Positions 51,202 through 58,994 of a DNA stretch of 64,000 nucleotides are shown one piece after another. The notes under the pieces are model-generated. The model saw only the letters and a program-made list of their open reading frames with translations, did no database searches and was not told the origin of the DNA. The position numbers were made by a program, and so were the translations under genes. Numbering within the stretch: position 1 is the stretch's first letter; every line of letters begins with the position of its first letter. Source of the stretch: Actinoplanes sp. KI2 (GTDB lineage: Bacteria; Actinomycetota; Actinomycetes; Mycobacteriales; Micromonosporaceae); contig NZ_JAOSZE010000005.1 in NCBI RefSeq assembly GCF_025630775.1, positions 124,001-188,000 of the forward strand, given 5' to 3'.

Positions 51202-51822
51202 TTGGTGAAGCGGAGCGGGCGGCGCCCCGGCAATCAGGACACTCGATCGTCCATTCTGGACGCCGCCCGCCGGAACTTCGCGGAGAAGGGCTTCGACAAG
51301 GCGTCGATCCGCGCCATCGCGGGCGACGCCGGGGTCGACCCGGCCCTCGTGCACCACTATTTCGGTACGAAGGAGAAGCTGTTCCTGGCTTCGATGAACG
51401 CGCCGATCAACCCGGGCGAGTTGATCCCCGAGGCCCTCGCCGGCCCGCGCGCGCAGGCCGGCGAGCGGCTGATCCGGCTCGCCCTGACCGTCTGGGACTC
51501 GCCGGCCGGCTCGGCGGCGCTGGGCATGTTCCGGTCGGCGCTGTCCAACGAGTGGACGGCCCGGCTGCTGCGCGAGTTCGTGATCACGCAGATCCTCCGG
51601 CGGGCGATCGGCGAGCTGATCGTCGATCCGGCCGAGGCGCCGATGCGCGCGTCGCTGGTGGCCACCCAGATCGCCGGCGTCCTGGTCGCGCGGTACGTCC
51701 TGAAGATCGACCCGCTGGCGGGCGCCGACCGCGAGGTGATCGTGGCCGCCATCGGGCCGAACATCCAGCGGTTCCTCGACGACCCGATGCCCGAGGTGTT
51801 CAAGCGGGACGCCGCCACCTAG
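51202..51822 (+). CDS. TetR family regulator of the ABC-2 exporter
   Basis: The 206-residue protein has an N-terminal TetR domain (DTRSSILDAARRNFAEKGFD, IRAIAGDAGVDPALVHHYFG) and a C-terminal ligand domain with the TetR_C_17-like ALGMFRSALSNEWTARLLRE segment. AGGAGAGG precedes the start, which is TTG at 51202 or GTG at 51205. Being third in the exporter operon, it probably controls the operon and itself. I did not find a clear palindrome before 49727. Confidence 0.9.
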   Translation: MVKRSGRRPGNQDTRSSILDAARRNFAEKGFDKASIRAIAGDAGVDPALVHHYFGTKEKLFLASMNAPINPGELIPEALAGPRAQAGERLIRLALTVWDSPAGSAALGMFRSALSNEWTARLLREFVITQILRRAIGELIVDPAEAPMRASLVATQIAGVLVARYVLKIDPLAGADREVIVAAIGPNIQRFLDDPMPEVFKRDAAT

Positions 51823-51855
51823 GATCTCTCCCGCCGATCGCGCGGGCGGACAGAC

Positions 51856-52581
51856 CTAGCCGGCGCAGCGGTGGCAGAGCACCGGGTGCAGCAGGTGGGC
51901 CAGGTCGTGGCGGTCGGTGACCGGGCGCGGGAAGGCGAGCCGGGCCAGCCTGTCGTCGAGGCGTACCAGGAAGCCGTACCGGTCCATCCGGACCACCCGG
52001 GGCTCGCTCTCGGGCTGGAACGCCGAGCCGAGCTGGCGGCGCACGTACGCGCTCATCTCGGCCAGGTGATGGTCGGCCAGGTCGGCGATCAGGTCGAACT
52101 CGATCTGCCGCAGCGGGTCCGGGGTGGCCGCCGCGAACTCGTCGGGGTCCACGTCGACCAGCTTCTCGCCGCGCTCGTGCCGGACCTCGGCGACGTCCAT
52201 CCGGTGCAGCACCTGGGACTCGCCGACGTCGAGCAGGTCACCGGAGGCGTCGATCTCGGCGTAGGCGAGCGCGGCCTGCCGGGCCTCGTCACCGTCGAGC
52301 CGGGTCGCCCAGCCGGAGACCCAGACCCGGCCGAACGCGGGCGAGCCGGCGACCGGCGGCACGTCGGTGACGTCCAGCACCAGCGCCGTGTCCCCGGCGC
52401 CCGGCTGCGGCCGGAGCGCGGTCGCGACGGCCCCGCCGGCCGGGGAGAGCAGCAGCACCCGGCCCTGAGCGTCGGTCACGTGGCGCACCGGGATCGGGCC
52501 CGGGCGGCAGGCGATGTGCGCGACCGCCGGCAGGTGGCCGGCCGCGATCGTGCGGGCGACCTCGGCAGTAGTGGGCTGCAT
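51856..52581 (-). CDS. DUF2470 domain protein, likely heme/iron related
   Basis: The 241-residue protein has an N-terminal split-barrel-like region (AAGHLPAVAHIACRPGPIPV, LVLDVTDVPPVAGSPAFGRVW) and a C-terminal DUF2470 domain (VVRMDRYGFLVRLDDRLARL, then FPRPVTDRHDLAHLLHPVLC). The order is that of HugZ/HutZ-like heme-utilisation proteins, but I cannot confirm heme binding. Two iron boxes lie 18-56 bases before its ATG, so it is probably derepressed in iron starvation. GGAGG is eight bases before the start. A terminal CHRC could bind metal. Confidence 0.8.
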   Translation of the reverse strand: MQPTTAEVARTIAAGHLPAVAHIACRPGPIPVRHVTDAQGRVLLLSPAGGAVATALRPQPGAGDTALVLDVTDVPPVAGSPAFGRVWVSGWATRLDGDEARQAALAYAEIDASGDLLDVGESQVLHRMDVAEVRHERGEKLVDVDPDEFAAATPDPLRQIEFDLIADLADHHLAEMSAYVRRQLGSAFQPESEPRVVRMDRYGFLVRLDDRLARLAFPRPVTDRHDLAHLLHPVLCHRCAG

Positions 52582-52598
52582 GGCTGGTACCTCCGCGG

Positions 52599-52617
52599 AC
52601 GGGTTAGGCTTGCCTTA
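52599..52617. promoter_or_regulatory. Iron box 1 (DmdR/IdeR-type)
   Basis: GTTAGGCTTGCCTTA within these bases matches the actinobacterial iron box consensus (TTAGGTTAGGCTAACCTAA) at about 13 of 19 positions. It is next to the DUF2470 gene start. Confidence 0.6.
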
Positions 52618-52618
52618 G

Positions 52619-52637
52619 TAAGGTGAGGCTAACCGTA
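52619..52637. promoter_or_regulatory. Iron box 2 (DmdR/IdeR-type)
   Basis: TAAGGTGAGGCTAACCGTA matches the iron box consensus at 15 of 19 positions. It is 39 bases before the rpsD ATG and is spaced 20 bases from box 1, so two repressor dimers could bind the same helix face. Confidence 0.75.
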
Positions 52638-52675
52638 GCACCGGCCTCGAGCGCAAGTGACCCTTCGGAGACTTC

Positions 52676-53284
52676 ATGAACAACTCTCGGCCCAAGGCCA
52701 AGCTGTCCCGTGCCCTCGGCATCCCGCTGACGCCCAAGTGCGTGAAGTATTTCGAGAAGCGGCCGTTCCCGCCCGGCGTGCACGGCCGCGCCCGCCGCAA
52801 GGCCTCGGACTACCAGGTGCGACTGCTGGAGAAGCAGCGCCTGCGGCACCAGTACAACATCAGCGAGGCGCAGATGCGCAAGGCGTACGAGGACGCCCAC
52901 CGCGCCGAGGGCAAGACCGGCGAGGCCATGGTCACGCTGCTGGAGCGCCGGCTCGACGCTGTGGTGCACCGGGCCGGGCTGGCCCGCACCATCTACCAGG
53001 CGCGCCAGCTGGTCGTGCACGGCCACTTCACGGTCGACGGCAAGAAGGTGGACCGGCCGGGCTTCCGGCTCAAGCCGGGGCAGGTCGTGCAGGCGCGCGA
53101 GTCGAGCCGGGCGAAGCCGCCGTTCCAGGTCGCCGCGGCCGGCGCGCACCTGGACGGGCCGACCGCGCCGTACCTGTCCACCGCCCTCGAGGAGCTGCGC
53201 ACCACCCTGCTGCGCGTCCCCGAGCGCAGGGAGGTCCCGGTCCTCTGCGACGAGCAGCTGGTCGTGGAGTTCTACGCCCGATAG
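52676..53284 (+). CDS. rpsD: 30S ribosomal protein S4 (paralogue lacking zinc cysteines)
   Basis: The 202-residue product is an S4 protein: an N-terminal domain ([39 protein letters not shown]), the S4 RNA-binding domain ([40 protein letters not shown]) and the end [14 protein letters not shown]. Only one Cys is in the N-terminal domain, so it is of the zinc-free type. The rpsD of the alpha operon is not in this window, so whether this is a second copy is inference; in several actinobacteria two exist. GGAG is six bases before the ATG. It is divergent from DUF2470 across two iron boxes. Confidence 0.93.
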   Translation: MNNSRPKAKLSRALGIPLTPKCVKYFEKRPFPPGVHGRARRKASDYQVRLLEKQRLRHQYNISEAQMRKAYEDAHRAEGKTGEAMVTLLERRLDAVVHRAGLARTIYQARQLVVHGHFTVDGKKVDRPGFRLKPGQVVQARESSRAKPPFQVAAAGAHLDGPTAPYLSTALEELRTTLLRVPERREVPVLCDEQLVVEFYAR

Positions 53285-53326
53285 CCGCGGCGGTGGAGTC
53301 GGCCGGATCGTCGGCCAGAGCGCGTC

Positions 53327-55123
53327 CTACTGACCGGCGCCTTGGCCAGGGCCATGGGACGAGCGGGTCTGCTCGAGCCAGGACGCGTAGAGCTTGGCGT
53401 AGATCGAGCCCTCCTCGGCGACGAGCACGGCGTGCGGGCCGCGTTGCACGACGCGGCCCGCGTCCACCACGATCACCTCGTCGGCCGCCTGCGCGGTGGA
53501 GAGCCGGTGCGCGATCGCCACCGTGGTCCGGCCGCGGGTCACCAGGTCGAGGGCGCGCTGCAGGCGTACCTCGGTGGCCGGGTCGACCGCGCTGGTCGCC
53601 TCGTCCAGCACCAGCAGGTCCGGGTCGGCGACGTAGGCGCGGACCAGCGCGACCAGCTGCCGCTCCCCCACGCTGAGCGCCTCGCCACGCTCGCCCACCG
53701 GGGTCTGGGTCCCGGCGGGCAGGCCGGCCAGCCAGTCGGCGAGACCCAGCTCGTCGAACGCGATCCGCAACTGCTCGTCGGTGAGCGACGGCTCGGCGAA
53801 CCGGATGTTCTCGGCGATGGTCGCGTCGAACAGGAACCCGTCCTGCGGCACCATCACCACCCGCGAGCGCAGCGACGAGAAGCGCACGCTCGTCAGCGGC
53901 GTGCCGGAGAGCAGCACCTCACCGGAGGCCGGGTCCATCAGCCGGGTGAGCAGCTTCGCGAACGTGGTCTTGCCGCTGCCGGTCTCGCCGACGACCGCGT
54001 ACTTCTTGCGCGCCTCCATCGTCAGGTCGACGTCGGCGAGCACGATCGGCCCGCCCGGATAGCGGAACGACACGTCCCGGAACCGCACCGACAGCGGGCC
54101 GGGCGGCAGCGCGACCCCCTCGTCGTCCGGGTCGGCGACATCCGGCGAAAGATCAAGCACATCGAGGACGCGACGCCAGCCCGCGACCGCGTTCTGCGCC
54201 TCGTTGAGCATGTCGGTCGCGATCTGCACCGGCTGGATGAACAGCGTCACCAGGAACAGGAACGCGGTCAGCTCGCCGACCGTGAGGTGACCGCCGACGC
54301 CGAGCAGCGTGCCGACCACCACCACCGCGGCCAGCGCCAGACCGGCGCCCAGCTCGCCCGAGGAGAAGCTGGTCACGCTGGTGCGCAGGGCCCGCTGCTG
54401 TGCCACCCGCAGGCTCTCGATCGAGGTGTCCAGGCGCTTGCCGGTGCGGCCGGAGACCCCGTACGCCCGGATCACCATCGCGCCGACCACGCTCTCCGCG
54501 ACCGCGCCGAGCATGACGCCGGTCCGCTCGCGGACCGCGCGGTAGACGGCCGCCAGCCGCTTCTGGAAGAGCCGGATCACCGCGACCGCCGGGCCGAAGG
54601 CGAGCAGCACGACGATGGTCAGCTGCCACGAGTAGAAGAGCATGACCACGGTGGACACCAGCAGCTGACCCGAGGAGAGCAGCAGTTGCACGCCGCCGAA
54701 CTGCAGGAACTGGGAGATCTGGTCGACGTCGCTGGTCACCCGGGACACCATCGAGCCGCGCCGTTCGGACTGCTGGTGCAGCATCGACAGGTCGTGGATG
54801 TGCCGGAAGGTGCGCGAGCGCAGGGCGCCGAGCGCGGTCTCGCTGACCGTGAACAGCCGGCGGGTCATCAGGTAGCCGGCCCCCGTGGAGATCATCAGGA
54901 CCACGAGGCAGGCCGCCACGACCTCGAAGACGTAGCCGAGGTCGGGGCCGCCGGCGGCCCGGATGCCGTGGTCGATGCCCTGCTGCACGGCGATCGGGAC
55001 GGCCACTTTGCCGAGCATCTGCACGATGGCCAGCGCGATCGTGCCGGCCAGCCCGGGACGCAGCTCGGGCGAGAGCGACAGCCCTCGCTTGACGGTCGCA
55101 AAGGTGCCCTCGGCGCTGCTCAT
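53327..55123 (-). CDS. ABC exporter, membrane-ATPase fusion subunit B
   Basis: This 598-residue half-transporter has a six-helix type IV exporter membrane domain and an ATPase domain with Walker A VVGETGSGKT (about 385), Q-loop MVPQDGFLFDATI, a changed signature LSVGERQL (LSGGQ in the consensus), Walker B LLVLDEATSAVDP and H-loop AHRL. It overlaps its upstream partner by four bases (ATGA). The pair resembles heterodimeric multidrug or siderophore/lipid exporters in which one ATP site is degenerate. Substrate unknown. It converges on rpsD. Confidence 0.92.
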   Translation of the reverse strand: MSSAEGTFATVKRGLSLSPELRPGLAGTIALAIVQMLGKVAVPIAVQQGIDHGIRAAGGPDLGYVFEVVAACLVVLMISTGAGYLMTRRLFTVSETALGALRSRTFRHIHDLSMLHQQSERRGSMVSRVTSDVDQISQFLQFGGVQLLLSSGQLLVSTVVMLFYSWQLTIVVLLAFGPAVAVIRLFQKRLAAVYRAVRERTGVMLGAVAESVVGAMVIRAYGVSGRTGKRLDTSIESLRVAQQRALRTSVTSFSSGELGAGLALAAVVVVGTLLGVGGHLTVGELTAFLFLVTLFIQPVQIATDMLNEAQNAVAGWRRVLDVLDLSPDVADPDDEGVALPPGPLSVRFRDVSFRYPGGPIVLADVDLTMEARKKYAVVGETGSGKTTFAKLLTRLMDPASGEVLLSGTPLTSVRFSSLRSRVVMVPQDGFLFDATIAENIRFAEPSLTDEQLRIAFDELGLADWLAGLPAGTQTPVGERGEALSVGERQLVALVRAYVADPDLLVLDEATSAVDPATEVRLQRALDLVTRGRTTVAIAHRLSTAQAADEVIVVDAGRVVQRGPHAVLVAEEGSIYAKLYASWLEQTRSSHGPGQGAGQ

Positions 55124-56910
55124 GCCTCGACCCGTTCCTGCTCGGCCTTCTCGTACGCGGTCACCAGGTCGGCGTACCCGGGGTGGGTGGCCAGCAGATC
55201 GGTGTGCGTGCCGGTGGCGACCACCTTGCCCTGCTCCAGGTAGATCACCTCGTCGGCCAGCGCGATCGTGGCCCGCCGGTACGCCACCACCAGGATCGAG
55301 GCACCGGCGTCCCGGCCGCGCAGCGAGCCGAGAATGGCCGCCTCCACCCGCGGGTCGACGGCGCTGGTCGCGTCGTCGAGCACCAGCAGCCGGGGCCGGC
55401 CGGCCAGCGCCCGGGCCAGGGTGATCCGCTGGCGCTGGCCGCCGGAGAGGGACGTGCCGCGCTCGCCGACCGCGGTGTCCAGGCCCTCGGGCAGCTTCTC
55501 GACGAACCGGTCGGCCTGGGCCAGGCGCAGCGCCCGCCAGGCGTCGTCCTCGCCGACCCCGTCCCGCTCGAGGGTCACGTTGCCGCGCACGGTGTCATCG
55601 AAAACAAACGGAATTTGCGGTACGAGCGCGGCCGTGCCCGCCAGCGACGCCTCGGTCAGCGACGGCAGCGCTTCGCCGTCCAGCCGGATCGTGCCGTCGG
55701 CCGGGTCGACCAGGCGGATGGCCAGCGAGGCGATGGTTGATTTGCCGGATCCGGTCGGGCCGACCAGGGCGACGGTCTTCCCCGCCGGGACGGTGAAGGA
55801 CACGCCGTTCAGGACCAGCGGGCCGTCCCCGTACCGGAAATCGACGTTCTCAAACGCCAAAGCCGCCGCTTCGCCCGATTTTTCCAGCTTTATCGGGCCG
55901 TAGTGCAGATCGCCGGTGCTACTCAAAACCGCCTGCACGCGATCCCAGCCGGCGACGCTGCGCGGCAGCTCGGCGACCACCCAGCCGATCGCCCGCACCG
56001 GGAACGCCAGCACGGTGAACAGGAACGCGACGGTGACCAGCTCGGACACGCTGATCGCCCCGGATTGCAGCCGCCACGCCCCGAGCAGCAGCACCGCCAG
56101 GGTGCCGACGCTGGGCAGGCTGTCCATCACCGGGTCGAACAGGCCGCGCAGCCGCCCCACCGAGATCAGAGCGTCGCGCAGCTCGGTCACGAACACCGCG
56201 AACCGGCGGGACTCGTCCTCCTCGCGGCCCATCGTCTTGACCACGAGCGCGCCGTCGAAGCTCTCGTGCGCCACCGCACTGACCTTCGCGCGCATGTGCT
56301 GGGCCCGGATCTGCCGGGGCGACATGTGCCGGGAGTAGACCACGTTCAGCCCGAACAGGGCCGGGAACAGCGCCACCCCGACCAGCGCCAGCACCCAGTC
56401 GGTGAGAAACAGCGCGAGCACCGCGGCCAGCACCATCACGATCGTGCCGACCGCGAACGGCAGCGGCGCGATCGGCACGAACGCGGCCTCCACGTCCGAG
56501 TTCGCGTTGGACAGCAGGGTGCCGGTGGCGTGCGACTGGTGCCAGGACGGCGGCAGCGACAGGTAGCGGCGGGTCACCGCGCGGCGATAGCGGGCCTGCA
56601 GCCGGAACTGCATGAACCCGGCGCCGAGCCGGCGGCCGAAGATGCTGGCCACCCGCAGCGCGCTGATCCCGAGGAAGACCGCGGCGACCAGCGCCAGCGT
56701 GCCGGCCCGGACGTGCTGATCGGCGAAGGCGGGCACCACCACGTGCCCGACGACCGCGCCGACGACGTACGAGTTGGCGATGATCAGCAACCCGAAGAGG
56801 CTGCTGCCGACGACCCCGACGGTGAACAGGCGCGGCTCGTCCCGAATCGCTTGCCCGAGCACCCGCAGTCCCCGTCCCAGCACGTCCCGGCTGGCCCTGC
56901 TGCTGCTCAA
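55120..56910 (-). CDS. ABC exporter, membrane-ATPase fusion subunit A
   Basis: This 596-residue partner has six membrane helices, Walker A VGPTGSGKS, Q-loop VPQIPFVFDDTV, a consensus signature LSGGQRQR and Walker B LLVLDDATSAVDP, where the usual catalytic Glu is replaced by Asp, and the H-loop His is replaced by Tyr (VVAYRRAT). Since its partner has a weak signature and intact Glu/His, the dimer should have one active and one degenerate ATP site. The start is uncertain; I use TTG at 56910, after which the sequence fits the family. The operon has only these two genes. Confidence 0.9.
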   Translation of the reverse strand: MSSSRASRDVLGRGLRVLGQAIRDEPRLFTVGVVGSSLFGLLIIANSYVVGAVVGHVVVPAFADQHVRAGTLALVAAVFLGISALRVASIFGRRLGAGFMQFRLQARYRRAVTRRYLSLPPSWHQSHATGTLLSNANSDVEAAFVPIAPLPFAVGTIVMVLAAVLALFLTDWVLALVGVALFPALFGLNVVYSRHMSPRQIRAQHMRAKVSAVAHESFDGALVVKTMGREEDESRRFAVFVTELRDALISVGRLRGLFDPVMDSLPSVGTLAVLLLGAWRLQSGAISVSELVTVAFLFTVLAFPVRAIGWVVAELPRSVAGWDRVQAVLSSTGDLHYGPIKLEKSGEAAALAFENVDFRYGDGPLVLNGVSFTVPAGKTVALVGPTGSGKSTIASLAIRLVDPADGTIRLDGEALPSLTEASLAGTAALVPQIPFVFDDTVRGNVTLERDGVGEDDAWRALRLAQADRFVEKLPEGLDTAVGERGTSLSGGQRQRITLARALAGRPRLLVLDDATSAVDPRVEAAILGSLRGRDAGASILVVAYRRATIALADEVIYLEQGKVVATGTHTDLLATHPGYADLVTAYEKAEQERVEA

Positions 56911-56974
56911 TGTCCCAACCCGATGTGTAAGCCTTCGCCGGGAGCACCGGCCTTACCGAACAATCCTGCCGCCG

Positions 56975-57002
56975 TTTACACCCGTGACAATGTGTCTACC
57001 AT
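56975..57002 (+). promoter_or_regulatory. Promoter of the TIGR03085 gene, leaderless
   Basis: TTTACA (56975-56980) and TACCAT (56997-57002) are separated by 16 bases, and seven bases later comes the GTG at 57010. There is no Shine-Dalgarno sequence, so the mRNA is probably leaderless. Confidence 0.6.
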
Positions 57003-57009
57003 CACGTTC

Positions 57010-57642
57010 GTGACTGCGTTTGCCCGAGAAGAGCGTCAGCGCCTCGCCGACCTCCTGCTTCAGGTCGGCCCCGACCAGCCGACACTCTGCACCGGCTGGA
57101 CCACCCGCGACCTCGCCGCGCACCTGGTCGTGCGCGAGCGCCGGCCGGACGCGGCGGCCGGGGTGATCCTGCCACCGCTGCGCGAGCACGGCGAGCGCAT
57201 TCGGCGCGCCACCGCCGCCCGCCCGTTCCCCGAGATCGTCGCCGACGTGCGGAACCCACCCTGGTGGAGCCTGGTCAGCAACCCGCTGCTGGACGAGCTC
57301 ACCAACACGGTGGAGTTCTTCGTCCACCACGAGGACGTACGCCGGGGCGTGGCCGGCTGGCAGCCGCGCGACCTGGCCGAGGACCACGCCCGAGCGATCT
57401 GGCGGGCCGTGCAGTTCACCGGCAAGATGGCGCTGCGCCGGGTGCGGATGCCGGTGCGGATCCGCGAGGCGAACGGCTACGGCGAGTTCACGGTCGGCGG
57501 CGAGAGCGCTCAGCTGATGGTCGTCGCGCCGGCCGGCGAGCTGGCCCTGTTCCTCTCCGGCCGGCAGGGGGCGGCCCGGGCCGAGGTCGAGGGCCCGGCC
57601 GAGCAGGCCGAGCGGCTGCGCGCGGCGAATCTCGGGGTCTAG
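57010..57642 (+). CDS. TIGR03085 family (DinB-like, mycothiol-dependent) protein
   Basis: The 210-residue protein belongs to the actinobacterial TIGR03085 family, related to the DinB/maleylpyruvate isomerase superfamily, some of which use mycothiol and a metal. It starts with RQRLADLLLQVGPDQPTLCTGW and the TRDLAAHLVVRERRPDAAAG region, which has the first His ligand, then ELTNTVEFFVHHEDVRRG with two more histidines. These fit a three-His metal site. Enzymatic role unknown. The start GTG at 57010 lies seven bases after a good -10 box. It is divergent from the ABC exporter. Confidence 0.85.
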   Translation: MTAFAREERQRLADLLLQVGPDQPTLCTGWTTRDLAAHLVVRERRPDAAAGVILPPLREHGERIRRATAARPFPEIVADVRNPPWWSLVSNPLLDELTNTVEFFVHHEDVRRGVAGWQPRDLAEDHARAIWRAVQFTGKMALRRVRMPVRIREANGYGEFTVGGESAQLMVVAPAGELALFLSGRQGAARAEVEGPAEQAERLRAANLGV

Positions 57643-57644
57643 CT

Positions 57645-57691
57645 ATTGGACCAAGCCACTGGCACCGGATTGGCCCAGACGTCGAGCCAAT
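57645..57691 (+). promoter_or_regulatory. Candidate MocR operator upstream of the permease gene
   Basis: ATTGGACCA (57645-57653) and ATTGGCCCA (57669-57677) are direct repeats 24 bases apart, and an inverted CCAAT follows at 57687-57691. Such half-site arrays are typical for MocR/GntR regulators, and a MocR gene lies downstream of the permease gene. Confidence 0.4.
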
Positions 57692-57710
57692 CGGGCCGTA
57701 GGTTCGACCC

Positions 57711-58994
57711 ATGAAACTCACCGTGGCGCAGGGCACCGCGCTCAGCGTCGGCGCCGTCCTCGGCACCGGCGTGATCTCGATGCCCGCCCTCGCGGCCGGC
57801 GTGGCGGGCCCGTCCTCGCTGGTCAGCTGGGCCGCGCTGATCCTGCTCTCGGCGCCGCTGGCCCGGACGTTCGCGGCGCTCGGCGCGCGGTACCCGGACG
57901 GCGGCGGCGTCGCCACGTACGTCCGGCTCGCCTTCGGTGCCCGGGCGGCGGCCGCGGTCGGCTGGTGTTTCTACTTCGCCGTGCCGCTGGGCGCGCCGGC
58001 CGCGGCCGCGTTCGCCGGCAACTACGTGGCCGACGTGCTCGGCGGCGGCCGCCGTACGGTGATCGCCACCTTCCTGGCGATCGTCGGCGTGGTCTATCTG
58101 ATGAACTGGTTCGGCCTGCGGGTCTCCGGCCGGGTCCAGCTGTGGCTCACCGGAACGCTGGCCGTCCTGCTGCTGGTCACGGTGGTGACCGCGCTGCCGC
58201 ACACCAACTGGCACAACCTGACCCCGTTCGCGCCGCACGGCGTGGCCGGGATCGGGGCGGCCGCGGCGGTGCTGGTCTGGGGCTTCGCCGGGTGGGAGGC
58301 GGTGTCGTCGCTCTCGCCCGACTACCGCAACCCGCGGCGGGACGTGCCGCGGGCCACCGCGATCGCGGTCGCCGTGGTCGGGGTGCTCTACCTGGCCGTC
58401 GCGGCGACCAGCGTGCTCGTGCTCGGGCCGGCCCTGGGGCAGAGCCCGGCGCCGCTGGCCGACCTGCTCGCGGTCGGCGTCGGCGGCCCGGTCCGGATCG
58501 TCACGGCGGTCGTCGCAGTGCTGCTCACGGTCGGCGCGGTCAACGCGTACCTGGCCGGCGCGTCCCGGCTCGGCGCGGCGCTGGCCCGGGACGGCGCGCT
58601 GCCGCCGAGGGTGTTCGGCACCACCCGGCGGTCGCTGACCTTCGTGCTGGTGGCGAGCCTGGGCGCGGTGGCGCTGCCGGTCCGGCTGCAGACCTCGATG
58701 CTGCTGGTCACCGGGTGCTTCACGCTGGTGTACGTGCTGGGCACGGCGGCGGCGCTGCGGCTGCTGCCGGCCGGACCGTCCCGGACGTGGGCCGCGGTGG
58801 CGTTCGCGGCGGTGCTCGGGCTGCTGGTGCTGACCGGGAGGCCGGCGCTGCTCAGCCTGGCGGTGGCGGCCGGGGCGGTCGCCTATCAGGCGTGGCGGGC
58901 GAGGAGACCGGCGAAGATCGCCATCCCCTCGCCGATCAGCGCGGGGTCGATCGCGCCGAACCCGACCACAAAGCCCTCCTGCGAGGTGGCGTAG
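57711..58994 (+). CDS. APC family amino acid permease
   Basis: The 427-residue transporter has about 12 hydrophobic segments and the APC N-terminal motif GTALSVGAVLGTGVISMPAL with the helix 1 glycine break, plus WGFAGWEAVSSLSPDYRNPR near residue 190, which is typical of the family. It likely imports or exports amino acids by proton or substrate exchange. The last about 36 codons are antisense to the 3' end of the MocR gene (109-bp overlap), so the tail AKIAIPSPISAGSIAPNPTT may be recently acquired. No ribosome-binding site stands out before the ATG at 57711. Confidence 0.88.
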   Translation: MKLTVAQGTALSVGAVLGTGVISMPALAAGVAGPSSLVSWAALILLSAPLARTFAALGARYPDGGGVATYVRLAFGARAAAAVGWCFYFAVPLGAPAAAAFAGNYVADVLGGGRRTVIATFLAIVGVVYLMNWFGLRVSGRVQLWLTGTLAVLLLVTVVTALPHTNWHNLTPFAPHGVAGIGAAAAVLVWGFAGWEAVSSLSPDYRNPRRDVPRATAIAVAVVGVLYLAVAATSVLVLGPALGQSPAPLADLLAVGVGGPVRIVTAVVAVLLTVGAVNAYLAGASRLGAALARDGALPPRVFGTTRRSLTFVLVASLGAVALPVRLQTSMLLVTGCFTLVYVLGTAAALRLLPAGPSRTWAAVAFAAVLGLLVLTGRPALLSLAVAAGAVAYQAWRARRPAKIAIPSPISAGSIAPNPTTKPSCEVA

